64,000 bases of DNA. It comes from Lunularia cruciata. Taxonomy: Eukaryota > Streptophyta > Marchantiopsida > Lunulariales > Lunulariaceae. Positions 1-11,414 of the stretch are shown piece after piece. A program made the position numbers and the translations under genes. A model generated the notes under the pieces. The model was not told the origin of the DNA, searched no databases, and worked only from the letters and a program-made list of their open reading frames with translations. Every line of letters begins with the position of its first letter. Position 1 is the stretch's first letter. Where the stretch lies: the NCBI GenBank assembly GCA_948567375.1, contig OX419759.1, forward strand, positions 28,311,493 through 28,375,492. Direction: 5' to 3'.

Positions 1-916
1 ATAGGGAAGATGATTCCGGCCCCTGAGTACTTATCAATTTCAACTTTCACCAAAAGCGAGTACTTTGAGTTCAGGCGGTATTGTCACTGCCAAATTGGAA
101 CTGCACCTTCAACCAGATCAATCCGGTGTTCTCTAAATTCTTGTGGAATACCCGGCATTTGATCAATAGACCAGGCAAATACATCCTGGAATTCTATGAA
201 CAGGGCAGTGTATCTTGCCAACTCCTCCAAAGTGACTATCTTTGAAATTTTTAGAATTTTTCCTTCCATTAATAAAACATCTTGACAGTCATCGGGGTTG
301 ATGACTCCTTCAACGTGGCTTACTTGGCTTAACCTGAGGCGAGCTGCCATCAAACCCCCTTCCTCCAAGTCAGGTTCACCCAAGGCGAGGTCATGTGGAT
401 CTTCATCTTCGACATCCACCTCGTAGCATTCCAAATAGTTAACTTGGACTTTGTCTTCGGATTTGTCTGAGGACAAAGACGATGAGTCTTCAGATTTGTC
501 CTCTTCTTCTGATGAACTTGTTCCCTTGAGGTGGAGAACTTTCGTCCAACTCACTGTCACCAACTTCTGATCTTTGGATGAAATGTCCTTGAATCTTAAC
601 TTCTGCTGATGCCAATCCACCACAACTTGGGCACTGTACAACCAGGGTCTTCCAATCAATAGAGGATAACCAGTCTTTGTCACTGGTCGCAACACAATGT
701 AGTTCAACTTGAAGGGAACCCCTCCAATGATCATGGTTATGTTTGACAGCATGCCCAAAGGCCGTCTCTTGGTTTGGTCTGCAAACTTCAACACTCGGGG
801 TGTTGGCTCAAACATGTGATACCCCAGTCAATTTGCAGTATCTTTGGTCATGACATTCACACCGGATCCCAAATCAATGGGTATCAATGTGATCATGCAC
901 CTTGCAATCTCCGCGT
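1..916 (-). pseudogene. Ty3/gypsy protease and start of reverse transcriptase (relic, runs off left edge)
   Basis: Minus-strand reading gives a retropepsin-like stretch (DLGSGVNVM, then LLIGRPWLYSAQ) followed by the protease-RT linker (FAWSIDQMPGIP) and the first residues of RT (YRLNSKYSLL). The protease would cut the polyprotein and RT would copy element RNA. The open part is 84-815. In-frame stops at 84-86 and near 830 show it is dead. The active-site aspartate is followed by Leu-Gly-Ser rather than Thr/Ser-Gly. RT continues beyond base 1. The acidic Ser/Glu/Asp-rich segment at about 420-530 is linker. Family assignment is secure; the subfamily is not. Confidence 0.85.
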
Positions 917-1673
917 CTACCTCAGGAGATCCCAAATCTTCTTGTTCAATACGATAGATAGCAGATAGGTCCTTCTTTGACATCGACTCACCTTCTTGAG
1001 TGCCAAATTCAGCTGCTTCTTGTACAGCTTGTTATCTTCCCACAATTGCTTGAATGTAACATTGGCATTTGTGGCTGCCAGATCTGCTACAATATTGTAT
1101 TGGGGTACTCCTCCCAATTTGACCGTCTTTGCCTTCGGCTTTGGGTTTGAAGTCTCTCCATGTTTTGTCTTGACTTTGGGACGCTTCAAAATGGTAACGA
1201 AATGCAGAATACTCATAAAATGCAAAATGCAATACTTGTAATGCATGATATTTGTTTGGGAGATCAAATGTATGGACCTCCGATTGCTTGGGAACTCGGT
1301 TCAAAAGTGCCATGAACCGCTCAGAGTAGTCTCTCAACTTCTCCTTCTTGCCTCGGTCTAAATCATTGAGTGCCACGAAGACACTCGTATCATAATCAAC
1401 CTCCCAGAATTGTTCCAGGAAGTTGCTTCTCAAGTCTGCCCAATCCGCTGGTACAAACCCCTTTTGGGTCACATGGGTGTACCAACTTTTGATTTTCTTT
1501 CGGAGCTGACTTGGGAAAATTCTCAGGCGATCCGCCGAGTCATGCTCCTTGTTAGCAAAGGAGATGACTTTGAATTGTTCGATGAACTCATTGGGGTCTT
1601 TGTCTTGTTCTATCCCCTTGTACTTCTGATAGGCATGTCGGGTGACAGGCAACAAAGTCATCATATGCTGCAC
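917..1673 (-). pseudogene. Ty3/gypsy gag relic
   Basis: The segment 1032-1673 reads as a plant retrotransposon gag (Retrotrans_gag type): DPNEFIEQFKVISFAN, then LRKKIKSWYTHV and LRDYSERFMALLNRVP. Gag forms the virus-like particle. Around 1150-1250 the coding continues in another frame (917-1267, KTVKLGGVPQYNIVADLAAT), so a frameshift separates gag from the protease linker. No intact zinc knuckle is visible. It lies directly upstream, in the minus sense, of the protease relic and belongs to the same element. Confidence 0.85.
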
Positions 1674-1682
1674 TAGGATCGG

Positions 1683-2081
1683 CTAAGGTAGTGTTGAACT
1701 TGACGGAACTGAAGGATTTGCTGGTATCGATGCCATGTTGTCAGCCCGGGGGTTCCAATTTGTCAAATTCAAGGTAGGGTCTTCTTTGACAATTTCTGCT
1801 ATGAGAGTGTTGACTTCAACCCGAGTGGAAGATTCAAGATCAACACCTTCGATTTGTTTTTTAAAATTCCTTCGGGACAACCGAGGAATCGTTTGTAGAA
1901 GATGTTGACACTCTTCTTTTGTAAGTGTTCGTGCTGTCTTTTCTTGAACAAAGTTCTTCAAGGATGCAACTTCCTTTACAGCTCTAGGGGAAGTTGGTGT
2001 ACTGGCCGCAATGCATATGTTTGGCCACTCGAGTCTTTCTTCTTCTTGGACAAAGAGGGAGATGCGAAGTAGCCTTGCCAA
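1683..2081 (-). pseudogene. N-terminal part of the same gypsy gag ORF
   Basis: A 132-codon open segment lies between the primer binding site and the recognisable gag core. It contains KEECQHLLQTIPRLSRRNF and a Pro/Ser-rich tail. It is in the same frame as the gag core at 1032-1673, with stops between. No separate domain is recognised; it is called gag leader from position only. Confidence 0.5.
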
Positions 2082-2329
2082 CTGCCTTCACGTTTCTTGC
2101 GGTCAAGTTCTTGCAGAGCTTCTTGCACTTCGTGAAGGAGTTGAAAGTCCAACACCTCTCGTTTGGTTTTGTCAACAGTGGATGGGACGTTCAGACATTT
2201 GTCTTGTTCATGTTGCAGTGCTCATCTACGAGCTCTCTCTTCCCGTTGTTCTCTCAATGCAAACATTCATATTGCGTTGATACCCAATTTTGAATTAGGC
2301 TTCATATTCTTCCACTTCCGAGATTTGTA

Positions 2330-2347
2330 TCCCCGGCAGCGGCACCA
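2330..2347 (-). promoter_or_regulatory. Primer binding site, tRNA-Asp-like
   Basis: The minus strand reads TGGTGCCGCTGCCGGGGA. It differs at few positions from the 3' complement of plant tRNA-Asp used by several plant gypsy groups (TGGCGCCGTTGCCGGGGA). It lies 7 bp inside an LTR end reading TGTCACA on the minus strand. Confidence 0.7.
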
Positions 2348-2354
2348 AAAATCA

Positions 2355-3100
2355 TGTGACAACCCGGCAAATATCACTTTTGCGGTAATCAGGTAAGTAA
2401 GGTTTGTTCCTGTAGAGATACGAGTCATAATTGGTCAAATACAAAGTCAAAGTAGCAATTTCAGTTCTTCTTGAGTTCTTCTTTAGTCTGTCAAGTAGAA
2501 ACCACACCCAAAAGAGAGTAACAAGCACTGATTTGTAGTCTTGTCACAAATTAACACTCCATAATCACAACTCCATCAAATCTTTCCAAACAATCTTGAT
2601 TGTGATGATTCAGGCTCTCCCAAAAATGGCACTTCACTGCAAAACAACTTTGCCTCAGAATTGTGTTCCACCCCTCCACTGAAGGCACAACTTCCTCAAT
2701 TGAAATTGCTTCACATCAACCTCACACTGCACTCACAAATGCAAAATACTACCAACACTACAATTCCTCTCAGATCTGTCAAGGCATTGCTTTGATTGCA
2801 CTTCACTCAAGATCAAACACACAAAATGAAGATCAAGGCTGCGGAATCCAACATCCAACAAGCCCTTTGACTTGCACTTCAAATTTCTTCACACACTCAC
2901 AAACACAAGTACAACGTTGATACTCGGAATCAAGCTCAAGCGACAAACATTGCTTCACAACACTTTGCTTTATCTATTCTCATAAATTATGAGCATTGAA
3001 CAACATGATTTTGCAAATGCCACTCTTAAATAGTGAACAAATTGAGAGTTCTAACAACTATACCGTTCTACAACAACTTTTCTAACCTACAGATCCAAAA
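2355..3100 (-). repeat. Probable 5' LTR of the left-edge gypsy element (outer boundary unresolved)
   Basis: Noncoding sequence directly upstream of the primer site. On the minus strand it ends in TGTCACA and carries a TATA-like TATTTAAG near 3028-3036. The outer LTR end could not be fixed because no second copy is in the window; 3100 is approximate. Confidence 0.5.
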
Positions 3101-3148
3101 TGACAATTCACCTCTTCATATCTACCTCTTCATATCTCAAAACTGTTA

Positions 3149-5587
3149 CTAATCCAATCTGATGTCTACTTTGTCATCGGCTTTCAAACCCAAACCCAAA
3201 GTGATTTTATTTCCTACTACTTTGTCCTCGGGTTTCATATCTTCTACTTCTTCTACCAGATCCAGCAATTCTCTTTCCTGATCTGAAATTCCACTAGTGG
3301 GTAGCCCTTCTAAACCTTCATCTTTTGACCCACTCTTCTCTAATGTCTCCGATGGTAACTCCAAACACATTTGCACTCCTATGTTATCTACTTCAGGTTT
3401 GGCTCTAACATCTTTCCGAAGGTTTTCTATCTCCAATTTCACTAAGTCTAATCTAATCAAAATATTGTCTTCTACCTCTAAGATTTTCCTATCTACACGA
3501 GTCTAGAGACTTATCAGCAGCGCGTTCAAATTGGTATCTTTTGCCTATCTTTGCCTTGTCTCCTGCACCAACAACTTCAACTTGTGAAGCCGCATTTCTT
3601 CAATTCGAACATTGGCCTTTGTACTCAACATTACGTTCATTCTGAGGACTATCTCCTTCAACGGCACCAATTGCATCTTCCTTTCTCGCTCTCGATTTGG
3701 AAGCCAATCCTCCTTGTACATTGCCAACTCCGCTTTGAACTCGGCTTTCACCGTTTCCTTCTCCTTCTCCTTCTGTACAACCTTCTCCTCTTGATTACGA
3801 AGTAACTCTCATAATCTCTCTTCTTCTCTATATCGTGCTACTAACTCTCTTTGCTAGAGTTGCTTCTTCTCCTCAACACTCTCCATCACCCTATCAAGCT
3901 CTTGGTCCTTCGCCGCTACCCTTGCCATAGCATGGATAAGTTCTACTCTTGAATCAGCAAATTGCTACTTCAAAATCTTGTACTCTGCTACCTACCTTTC
4001 CCTTGCTATGTCGCTCTTCTTAACAAGCTCTTCTCGATATCTCACCTCTCTCTTCAGGTCTTCAATTACCTGAGTCCTCACTACTACCTCCGCTCACAGT
4101 ACTTCACTTTCCTCCTCTCCTCGAGTTATGACTTTCTTCAACTCTGAGTTCTTGTCTTCTAACCGTGCTAAGACCTGCAACACAGTCTTCACCTCTGGAC
4201 AAGTTGACTGCATCTCCTTCTTCCTGTGCTCCAACTTCACCAACAAAGGACACACCACCGCCCATAGATACTCGACTCCATTGCTTGCTACTACCTCCTC
4301 TTGCGTAGCAACTTCTCTTCGTACTTCGTGTTCATCCAATACTCACCTTCTTTTATGCAATCTTTGTATCGGAACGGACGCCTCGCTTCCCAAGCTTTCA
4401 TTCGCTTCTTCTTTCATGTTACTTGGACCTGCATCGCACTTTGCCTTATGTCTCGAGCGGACTCCCCTCTGAACTGCATTCTTCTTCTCTTCGGCCTTGG
4501 GTACCTCATCTTCCAACTTTGTGTTGTCCTTGGCATTGATCTCTGCCTGCACTTCTTCTTCCTCCTCTACAGCAGCTGGCCCCGATGTCATTTCTCCTCC
4601 TTCATCGCTGTCACTACTCTTATCTCTACTCTGTAGCATTAGCTCGGGCTCCTCCTCATTGTCTGAGTCTTTGGTCTTGTGCTTGGCGTCACCTTCCGAG
4701 TCTTCATCTTCCGACTCAATCACCACCATGCCTCGCCTCGGGTTTCCTCTTTTTGTCTTCCGAGGTTTTGTCTTGTCTTCGGCTTTGCCCTGCCAACTTT
4801 GCTTCTTTGATTTTGGAGTACTCACTTCTATCTCCACATTCTTCTCCGTCTTCTTGTAGTACTCGTTGGTGCTTCTGATTTGTAGGATGTACTGGAACTC
4901 CTCTATGTTGACTTCCCTTCTCAAATTAGGATGGAAATGCGACACCATCCTACTGCACTCCGCCGAGTTCAGCAAATTCAACTTGAGGTAGAAATGAGCT
5001 ACAAACGGCACGATGTAGTGTGGAGGTAATTTATCCCGCAAATTCCACACCATTTGTTGCGTTCTCCCATGGAAACACCTCGCCCAATTAATTGGTTCTC
5101 TTGCAAACAATTTGTGAAAGAACACCGCTTGGTGTTTCATCACATAGGTTGTTCTCTCTGGCTTTAGGATTACCATCAGAGCACTCACAATTCCTCTCTT
5201 GATAGGATCTTTGTAACTTTCCACTTTGTACCCATTCTTTGTCCGCTTTGACAAGAATGCATCCCTCACTTCTTGGGTTTCCTCGGCTATCTCTCCTTTC
5301 CCCAAGAACGTGGCACCCTACTCCGTGCTTGCTTCCTTCCCGAGTACTAACTTCCAATCCGACTCTGTCCAGCGAGATGGATTTCCTCTCTTCCCTTCTT
5401 CCTCGGGTCCATCGAGACACTTGCTCTCGATGATCTCAGTCATGAAACCTGGAAAACTAACATTCCAGTTCCATGCCAAGAATGTAATCTGAAGTCGGCT
5501 CAAGACTTCTATTCTTACGATTACATCTAACCTCCAAATCGCATGATTCCTCATTGTGAATTTGGAGTTCTTCTTTCCTCCTCCCAT
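3149..5587 (-). pseudogene. 813-codon open frame with coiled-coil tail, broken by stops; unknown retroelement-associated protein
   Basis: Five open segments on the minus strand (5318-5587, 4343-5305, 4094-4339, 3545-3751, 3149-3460) are all in one frame and are separated only by nonsense codons. Together they form one ORF from the ATG at 5585-5587. The first ~200 residues look globular (MRNHAIWRLDVIVRIEVLSR, then AREPINWARCFHG and LPPHYIVPFVAHFYLKLNLL) and faintly resemble the plant 'putative transposon protein' family. A Lys/Glu/Asp/Ser-rich linker follows, then a charged heptad-like C-terminus. It lies outside the LTR at 2355-3100. Function unknown; probably an accessory ORF of another LTR element. 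Confidence 0.5.
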
Positions 5588-6140
5588 CTCTCTTGCTTTC
5601 TAACTATCTCTCGGTTTCACTCTTGTGAATTCTCCCTTATACACTAGCGCATCTCTAACTCTATTTCCCTTCCCATGATCACCTGTAGGACAACTTCTCA
5701 ACGGCAAAGGAAAATTACTTGACATTGCTTTGTCGCAAGCTCAATTTTTATAGAGTTGCACTTTCTTTGTCTTTCTTCACTTTGAGTTTCTACCGAGAAA
5801 TCACAACTCCTGCATGCACCTGTCACTGTCAATCATACTTTGCGCGTATGGGCCGTTGGTTTTTGAACAATCCCTTCTTGAATTTATTGCCCCGACAAAA
5901 GGTTGTTAGATAGAGTTTGCCTCGGGTTGAGCTCCCCCTGATACAAAGACTCCTTACTTCGGGTTGTATGATGACAGGGCATTTCTGAGTACTTTGCCTT
6001 ATGACCCAAAGTCACTTTACTTTGGGTTTCATCCCAAAGACTCTTTTCTTTGCCTTCTTCGGCCATACAGGCGCAATCTGACTTCTCTATACACTTCTTC
6101 TTCTCTATTTTGAAAAAAAACAAAAAATGTGGGCACCACA
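5588..6140. other. Noncoding junction sequence between retroelement relics
   Basis: No supported gene. It contains the upstream region of the 813-codon ORF and an A-rich run (6111-6127). Chromovirus sequence of element A starts near 6141, where similarity to the chromodomain ends of elements B and C begins. No LTR of element A is seen here, so its 3' end is truncated. Confidence 0.5.
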
Positions 6141-7480
6141 ATTCTGGAGGTGGGAAAGAGGTTCCCATGTGGCATCATGAAGTGGATACCCTTTCCAAAG
6201 GACCTTGTACTCCGTATGTTGGCGACGGCCTTGTTGAATATGGCGACACGCAAGGATACGATCAACTTTGTACTCCTCATGATCATTGATAGGGACAGGC
6301 AGAGGAGGAGGTTGGACTCAAGAGGAAAAGGAAGAGGGGTTAGGAACAAAGGGTTTCAACTTGGAAACATGAAAGACAAGATGGATACGCATGTGACAAG
6401 GCAATGCAAGTCGATAAGCAACAGGAGAGACAATGTGGGTCATATCAAAGGGTCCTATCCAATTAGAAGCAAGTTTACAAACTTGGGTATCAAGTGGGAG
6501 AGGGAGATTACTAGAGGATAGCATGAATTTATCACCAGCTTCAAAGGTGAGATCACGGCGATGGTGGTCCACATATTATTTTTGGCAATTCTGAGCAACA
6601 AGGAGGTGAGACTTGGCTTGTTGGAGAGATTTGGATATAGTGGTCAAGAATGCGGAAGTATGAGGAACCTAAGAGGGAGGGGGAGCAAGAAGAAAATCTG
6701 GAACAAGTGGATCTTGGCCAAAATTGAGAAAGAAGGGAGAAAATCCGGTGCTTGCCTGTTTGGAATTGTTGTAGGCTAATTCTACAACTACAAGACATTC
6801 ATCCCAGTTGGTATGGTAGACATTGACAAAGGTCCGCAACATATCCTCCAATGTACGATTTGTACGTTCGGTTTGTCCATCAGTTTGAGGATGATAGGCC
6901 GTGGACAAAGCAAGCTTGGTGCCAAGTATCTGGAAGAGTGCTTGCCAAAACTTCCCGGTAAATCAAGGATCACAGTCGGAGATGAGTACAAGTGGCATCC
7001 CATGATGCTTGAAGACATTGTTGAAGTAGATTTACGCTCAAGTTGGAGCATCCACGTTATCACAGGTTGGTGCCAAGTGGATTTGCTTACTAAGCTTACC
7101 ACAAACACCACAATTGCGGTGTGTCCTTATTGTCTTTGGCAAGGATGTGATGAGATCCAAGCTCACATGCTCCCAGCAAGCGGATGGAATGGCAAGTGGT
7201 TGAAGGAGTCCACTTGGCTTCTTGTTGCTGGCCTTGTTATGTTGGCAACTCTCACATGATTGGACAAAGTCTCAAACATCTCGTGTCATGTTGGGCCACC
7301 ACCATTGGTGTTGGAGGGTGCCCAAGGTCTTGTCCACTCCCATAAGACCAACTATTGGTAAATCATGGGCTTCTTGAAGGCACACAAGTCAAAGATCACC
7401 TTTGGCTGGAACATAGATCTGGTCTGCATGGAATAAAAGGGCTTCCTTGAAGGAAAAGTTGTTGTACTCCTTGTCGCATG
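6141..7480 (-). pseudogene. Element A integrase C-terminus and chromodomain
   Basis: The minus-strand pieces give YKVDRILACRHI and YKVLWKGYPLHDATWEPL near 6150-6290. This is a chromodomain, which targets integration to marked chromatin. Next comes the integrase tail with FEAGDKFMLSSSNLPLPLDT and FVPNPSSFSS (6318-6572), then core fragments with MSTAYHPQTDGQTERTN (6669-6908) and RSTSTM/SKSTWHQP-type fragments to about 7110. The catalytic Asp-Asp-Glu region is fragmented by frameshifts, so it is inactive. Confidence 0.8.
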
Positions 7481-8767
7481 TTGTTAGTCAATCGTGTACC
7501 ATTTGGAAGAAAGGATCTTGTCATAGAGCTGATTGAAACTCATTATGGACCTTAGGGTCAATGGACACCGTTGTAATTGCCGCCGTGATGAGAGGAAGAG
7601 CCTTCAAATCAAGTCGTCGTGATAGAGCATTAGGGATGACATGGAACCGACCTAGTTTGTACTCAAGTTTGATGTCAAACAATTGGAGTTGCTTGTCCCA
7701 TCAATGATGCCGACTCTTCATGTGCTCCAAGTGTAAGGTCTGCAACAATGGCTTGTGATCAATTCGCATGATCACTTGTTTCCCCAAGAGATAATGCCTC
7801 CATACCTTGGTGGCATATACCATTGCAAGTTGTTCTTGATCTTGAGTAGAGTAGTTTCTTTCAGCTATATTTAGTCGGTGAGACACAAAGGCAATAGGAT
7901 GTAGTCCATTTGGAAATTCTTGTTGCAACATAGCTCCAATTGCAAAGTTGAAAGCATCAAAATCAACCACACAAGGTAGTTGAGGATCATATGGTTGAAG
8001 AATGGGTCTTGAAGACACCATATGCTTTAACTTTTGGAAGGTTTCTTCATGCTTGGTGGTCCACTAGAAGCTCAAGTTCTTTCCCAAGAGGTCAGTCAAT
8101 GGTGTAGCCACGTGAGCATAATAGTGGATGAATCATTGGTAAAAACAAGCCAATCCATTGAATGCTTGTACTTCTATAGCATCTTTGGAGGTAGGCCAAT
8201 CAGTAATGGCCTTGATCTTCTCTTCTTCCATCTTGATCCCCTCCGATGAGATCTTATGACCCAAGAAGGTAACCTCCTTCTGCCAAAAAGCACACTTTGA
8301 CTTCTGTAGTAAAATTTCCACTATCGTAGTCATCTTAGGACTTCTCGCACATGATTCATGTGTTCTGCCTATATCTTGCTATAGATTAAGATATCATCCA
8401 AGAACACCACCACGGACCAATCCAATAGTCCCTCTAACACCCAATGCATCTCATCCATGAAGACTGCTGGAGCATTAGTGAGTCTAAAAGGTAGAACTCT
8501 CCACTCAAAATGTCCATACCTTGTGCAAAAGGCAGTCTTTTGCACGTCCTCTCCTTCAATAGAAATTTGCCAATAGCCACTACAAAGATCCAGCTAGGAA
8601 AAGTAGCGTGCTCCACTTAATTGATCAAGCAAGTCATCGATCCGAGGCAAGGGATATGCATTCTTCACGGTTTGCTTATTGAGTCCACGGTAATCAATAC
8701 AAAAACAAAGTCCTCCATCCTTCTTTGGAACAAATAGTACCGATGCTCCCCAAGGAGAGGTACTATG
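7481..8767 (-). pseudogene. Element A RNase H and reverse transcriptase relic
   Basis: RNase H is seen at 7701-8021 (VVDFDAFNFAIGAMLQQEF, YSTQDQEQLAMVYA, MRIDHKPLLQTL). RT pieces lie at 8133-8333 (FLGHKISSEGIKMEEEKI) and 8434-8616. Stops and frame changes separate every piece. Element B carries the same region more openly at 21642-22331. Confidence 0.8.
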
Positions 8768-9664
8768 TCATATGAAATCCTTCTCCAACAACTCTGTAAG
8801 TGTTGTTCGCAACTCCTTTATCTCCTTTGGTGAGAGCCGATAGATTGGTCTACTCATTGGAGTACAACTTGGCAATAACTTGATCTTGAAGGGCATACCT
8901 CGATCGAAGAGTAATCCCTTTGGCAGATCATCCAGAAACACATCTGCAAACTCCTGAACTATCCGATCAACCATTGCTTGATGAAGCTCTTGGCCCTCCT
9001 CAGATTGTTCTTGTGCAATCGGCTTGATCCACACCGCAAATACAGACTTATCTCCCTCCAAAGCTTGCCCTATGGCCGCTTCATTAACAAACTTCCCTTT
9101 GAGGGACTCGTCTCTCTTCCAAGCTTGCTCCATGGTTGCCTTCTTGGCAAACTTTCCATCTTGGGACTCATCTTCCTTCCAGGTTTGCTCTACGGCTACC
9201 TTCTCGACAAACTTCCCATCTTGGGACTGACTATTCTTAGGCGTTTTACTCAAAGGTGCCAGACAACCTAATAGGAAATTTCTACCTTGGTGTTGTACTT
9301 GAATTTGTCGTCGGGTCCAATCAAATTGAACCTTATGATGTTCAAGCCAAGGTAGACCTAGAATGATATCATAGTGTAGAGGTGCCACTACAAACCTCAT
9401 ACACTCCAAATACTCTTTCCCAATCTTGAAGGTAACAAGATGTGAGGTGCGGAATGCAAAACCCTTTCTACCATCTGCCATCATCAAACTACTTCCAATC
9501 ACTGGCTTGATAGGAATACACAATTCCTTTGCTACTTGCATAGACATGCAATTCTCTAAATTTCCAAAATCAACCAAAATCCTACAACTCCGATTAGATA
9601 TCGTACCTTGCAAGTGAAGCAAACTTGCATAGGTCGAGCCTTCAATCCCATTGGAACTAATCAA
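8768..9664 (-). pseudogene. Element A protease and protease-RT linker
   Basis: A 298-codon open stretch. The retropepsin-like domain (SCRILVDFGNLENCMS, then YDIILGLPWLEHHKVQFDW) has Asp-Phe-Gly where Asp-Ser/Thr-Gly is expected. It is followed by a Lys/Glu-rich linker with internal repeats of a roughly 20-residue unit (SQDGKF..KA..EQAWK.DES) and the conserved start of RT (PISRPIYRLSPKEIKELR-like). The Asp-Phe-Gly variant suggests inactivity. Confidence 0.8.
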
Positions 9665-9680
9665 GCTCCAAGTAGGCGGC

Positions 9681-10356
9681 TCAAAATCTCCTATTGGGAT
9701 TCTTTGTTTCCTTGATCATTCTATTCCAAAAACTCCATCTGGGCAACTTGTCAAGGTTGCCCATTCCTAAGAGGACATTCAACAATGCAATGTCCAACTT
9801 GGCGACAATAAAAGCAACCTCCATTTTGTTGTAATTTTTCTCTATCTGTTGTGCCAAGTGGTTTTTGTTGGATAGCATCAATCTCCATTGGTACCGGTTC
9901 TTCCACTCGTGCGTAGTGTACTGGTAGGCTTTGTGTAGGTCGAGGTCGAGACCAAGTTATCACAACCAAGGAATCAAAACGCTTAGCCAATTGCATGGCT
10001 TCTTCTACGTTTTGTGGCTCTCGCATGGTCACCTCCAATTTGGTTTGTGACTTCAATCCTCGCACAAATCAATCCAAAACTTCACCTTCTTGGATATCTG
10101 GAAGTTGCATGATGATGTTCTGAAATTGTGTGATGTAGCTTCTCACTGAGCCAATCTGCCTCAACTCCATCAATTTATCTTGTGCAGCTCGGGTGGCATT
10201 TATAGTTTGAAATTGACCAAGTATTGCATCTTTGAATTTTGCCGATGTCAAAATCGGTGTAACAATTTGTCGTTTAGCTCGTTCTAATCAGAATCACCAC
10301 CAAAGTTTTGCCACGCCATCCAATCGGCTAGAAGCCAAGAGAATTTGTTTCCGCTC
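9681..10356 (-). pseudogene. Element A gag, C-terminal part with zinc knuckle
   Basis: 9751-10065 contains CFYCRQVGHCIVEC, a CX2CX4HX4C nucleocapsid knuckle, after the gag segment at 10069-10251 (TRAAQDKLMELRQIGSVRSY). Similarity stops at 10356, where the nested methyltransferase element begins, and resumes at 20271. Confidence 0.8.
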
Positions 10357-10463
10357 TGTTGTGCATATATACATCGCTACACAACATACATCGTTGTCAA
10401 CATCATACACTATAAAAGCACAACTCACACATAAGTCATACATAGACTCTAAAGTGCCACAAT
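10357..10463 (-). repeat. LTR segment X', outer left copy
   Basis: 107 bp repeated at 10914-11020 with two differences (10360 T/C and 10365 A/G in the partner). It forms the left terminus of the nested element and is not found at the right terminus. Confidence 0.85.
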
Positions 10464-10911
10464 AATCAGATTGCTTAACATTCTCAACTCAACTCAACTC
10501 AGATCAGTACTTGATCTGTCACTCTATAAACTGCCAACAACTGGGCATTGATTACAGTCAAGCCACACCCACTCAAGCATAGAGAATCCAGGTGACGCTC
10601 GCCGGCCTCTGTCCACCATAGCCAGGAACTCAAAGGCTCAACATCAAAGAAGTGAGCTCTCTGGAGCTCACTTCAAAACTATACCCCCTGGACTTGAGCT
10701 AGCCTTGAAACCCTAATGGTCCCGCTGACGGCACACTCGACGGTGCAAACGGTGCAAAGTGACGGTGGGCCTCACCATGAAGTCAGTACCCCGAACACGA
10801 AATCTAACCGTCAGAAAGTAGTCCCTGAGAAACTGCTAGAATAACTCTAACTACCATCATTGGAACTCCAGTGTCCGAGCATCTAGATGCGGAACTACAA
10901 ATGGCGTGACA
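10463..10911 (-). repeat. LTR core, left copy
   Basis: 449 bp, colinear without gaps with 19822-20270. I count 16 differences, every one a transition. It is separated from segment X (10914-11020) by the dinucleotide GC, which makes the palindromic joint GACAGCTGTC. Confidence 0.9.
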
Positions 10912-10913
10912 GC

Positions 10914-11020
10914 TGTCGTGCGTATATACATCGCTACACAACATACATCGTTGTCAACATCATACACTATAAAAGCACAACTCACACATAAGTCATACAT
11001 AGACTCTAAAGTGCCACAAT
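10914..11020 (-). repeat. LTR segment X, inner copy, preceded by a polypurine tract
   Basis: Copy of 10357-10463. On the minus strand it begins TTGTGGCACT directly after a purine run (TAGGGGGGCGA, 11020-11030), which would be the plus-strand primer. This suggests that the true LTR starts with X. Confidence 0.75.
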
Positions 11021-11187
11021 CGCCCCCCTAGCTGGCGGTTAGGTCCCTCTAACTCCAGATAGCCATCTACTCTAAGTATATGGTATACCCTCTAATGGGC
11101 AAAGATCAAGAGGCCGGGTGCTATGGAGCCCCATTGTTAGTCGCCTGTCTGCAATCTATACCATATAAAGAATGAACTAGCTATAGG

Positions 11188-11414
11188 TCAAGTACATCTA
11201 GGACATAACCACTATCCTTGAGGAACCACCGTGAGGGGAGGAGTCATACATGCCATATGCCATCCTCTCGAACAGCTATCACACACTAACATAGTAGCAG
11301 CTCCACCAGAAGAGCCACATAACATACACCTCAAGCCTGCACGTACAAGTGCCAAGCTTGGGTCCATAGTACCATCAATGTTTGGAAGGTGGCATGGCGC
11401 ACATTTGCACATAT
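11188..11414 (-). pseudogene. PHD finger at the C-terminus of the retroelement polyprotein
   Basis: Minus-strand reading shows a canonical C4HC3 zinc finger: Cys-x2-Cys, 11 residues, Cys-x2-Cys (MLVCDSCSRG), 4 residues, His-x2-Cys (GWHMACMTPPL), 14 residues, Cys-x2-Cys (WLCPRC). PHD fingers bind histone H3 tails, typically by K4 methylation state. An in-frame TAG at 11212-11214 sits just before the Trp of the last Cys pair, and the frame closes at TGA 11188-11190. It occupies the place where chromoviruses carry a chromodomain, so an inferred role is to steer integration to chromatin. All eight zinc ligands are present. Confidence 0.85.

Noticed and set aside
10381-10463. Plus-strand TATAAAA boxes in the LTR segments of the methyltransferase element as evidence for plus-strand coding
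   Set aside because: All coding domains read on the minus strand, and the motif is nearly palindromic; promoter direction cannot be read from it.
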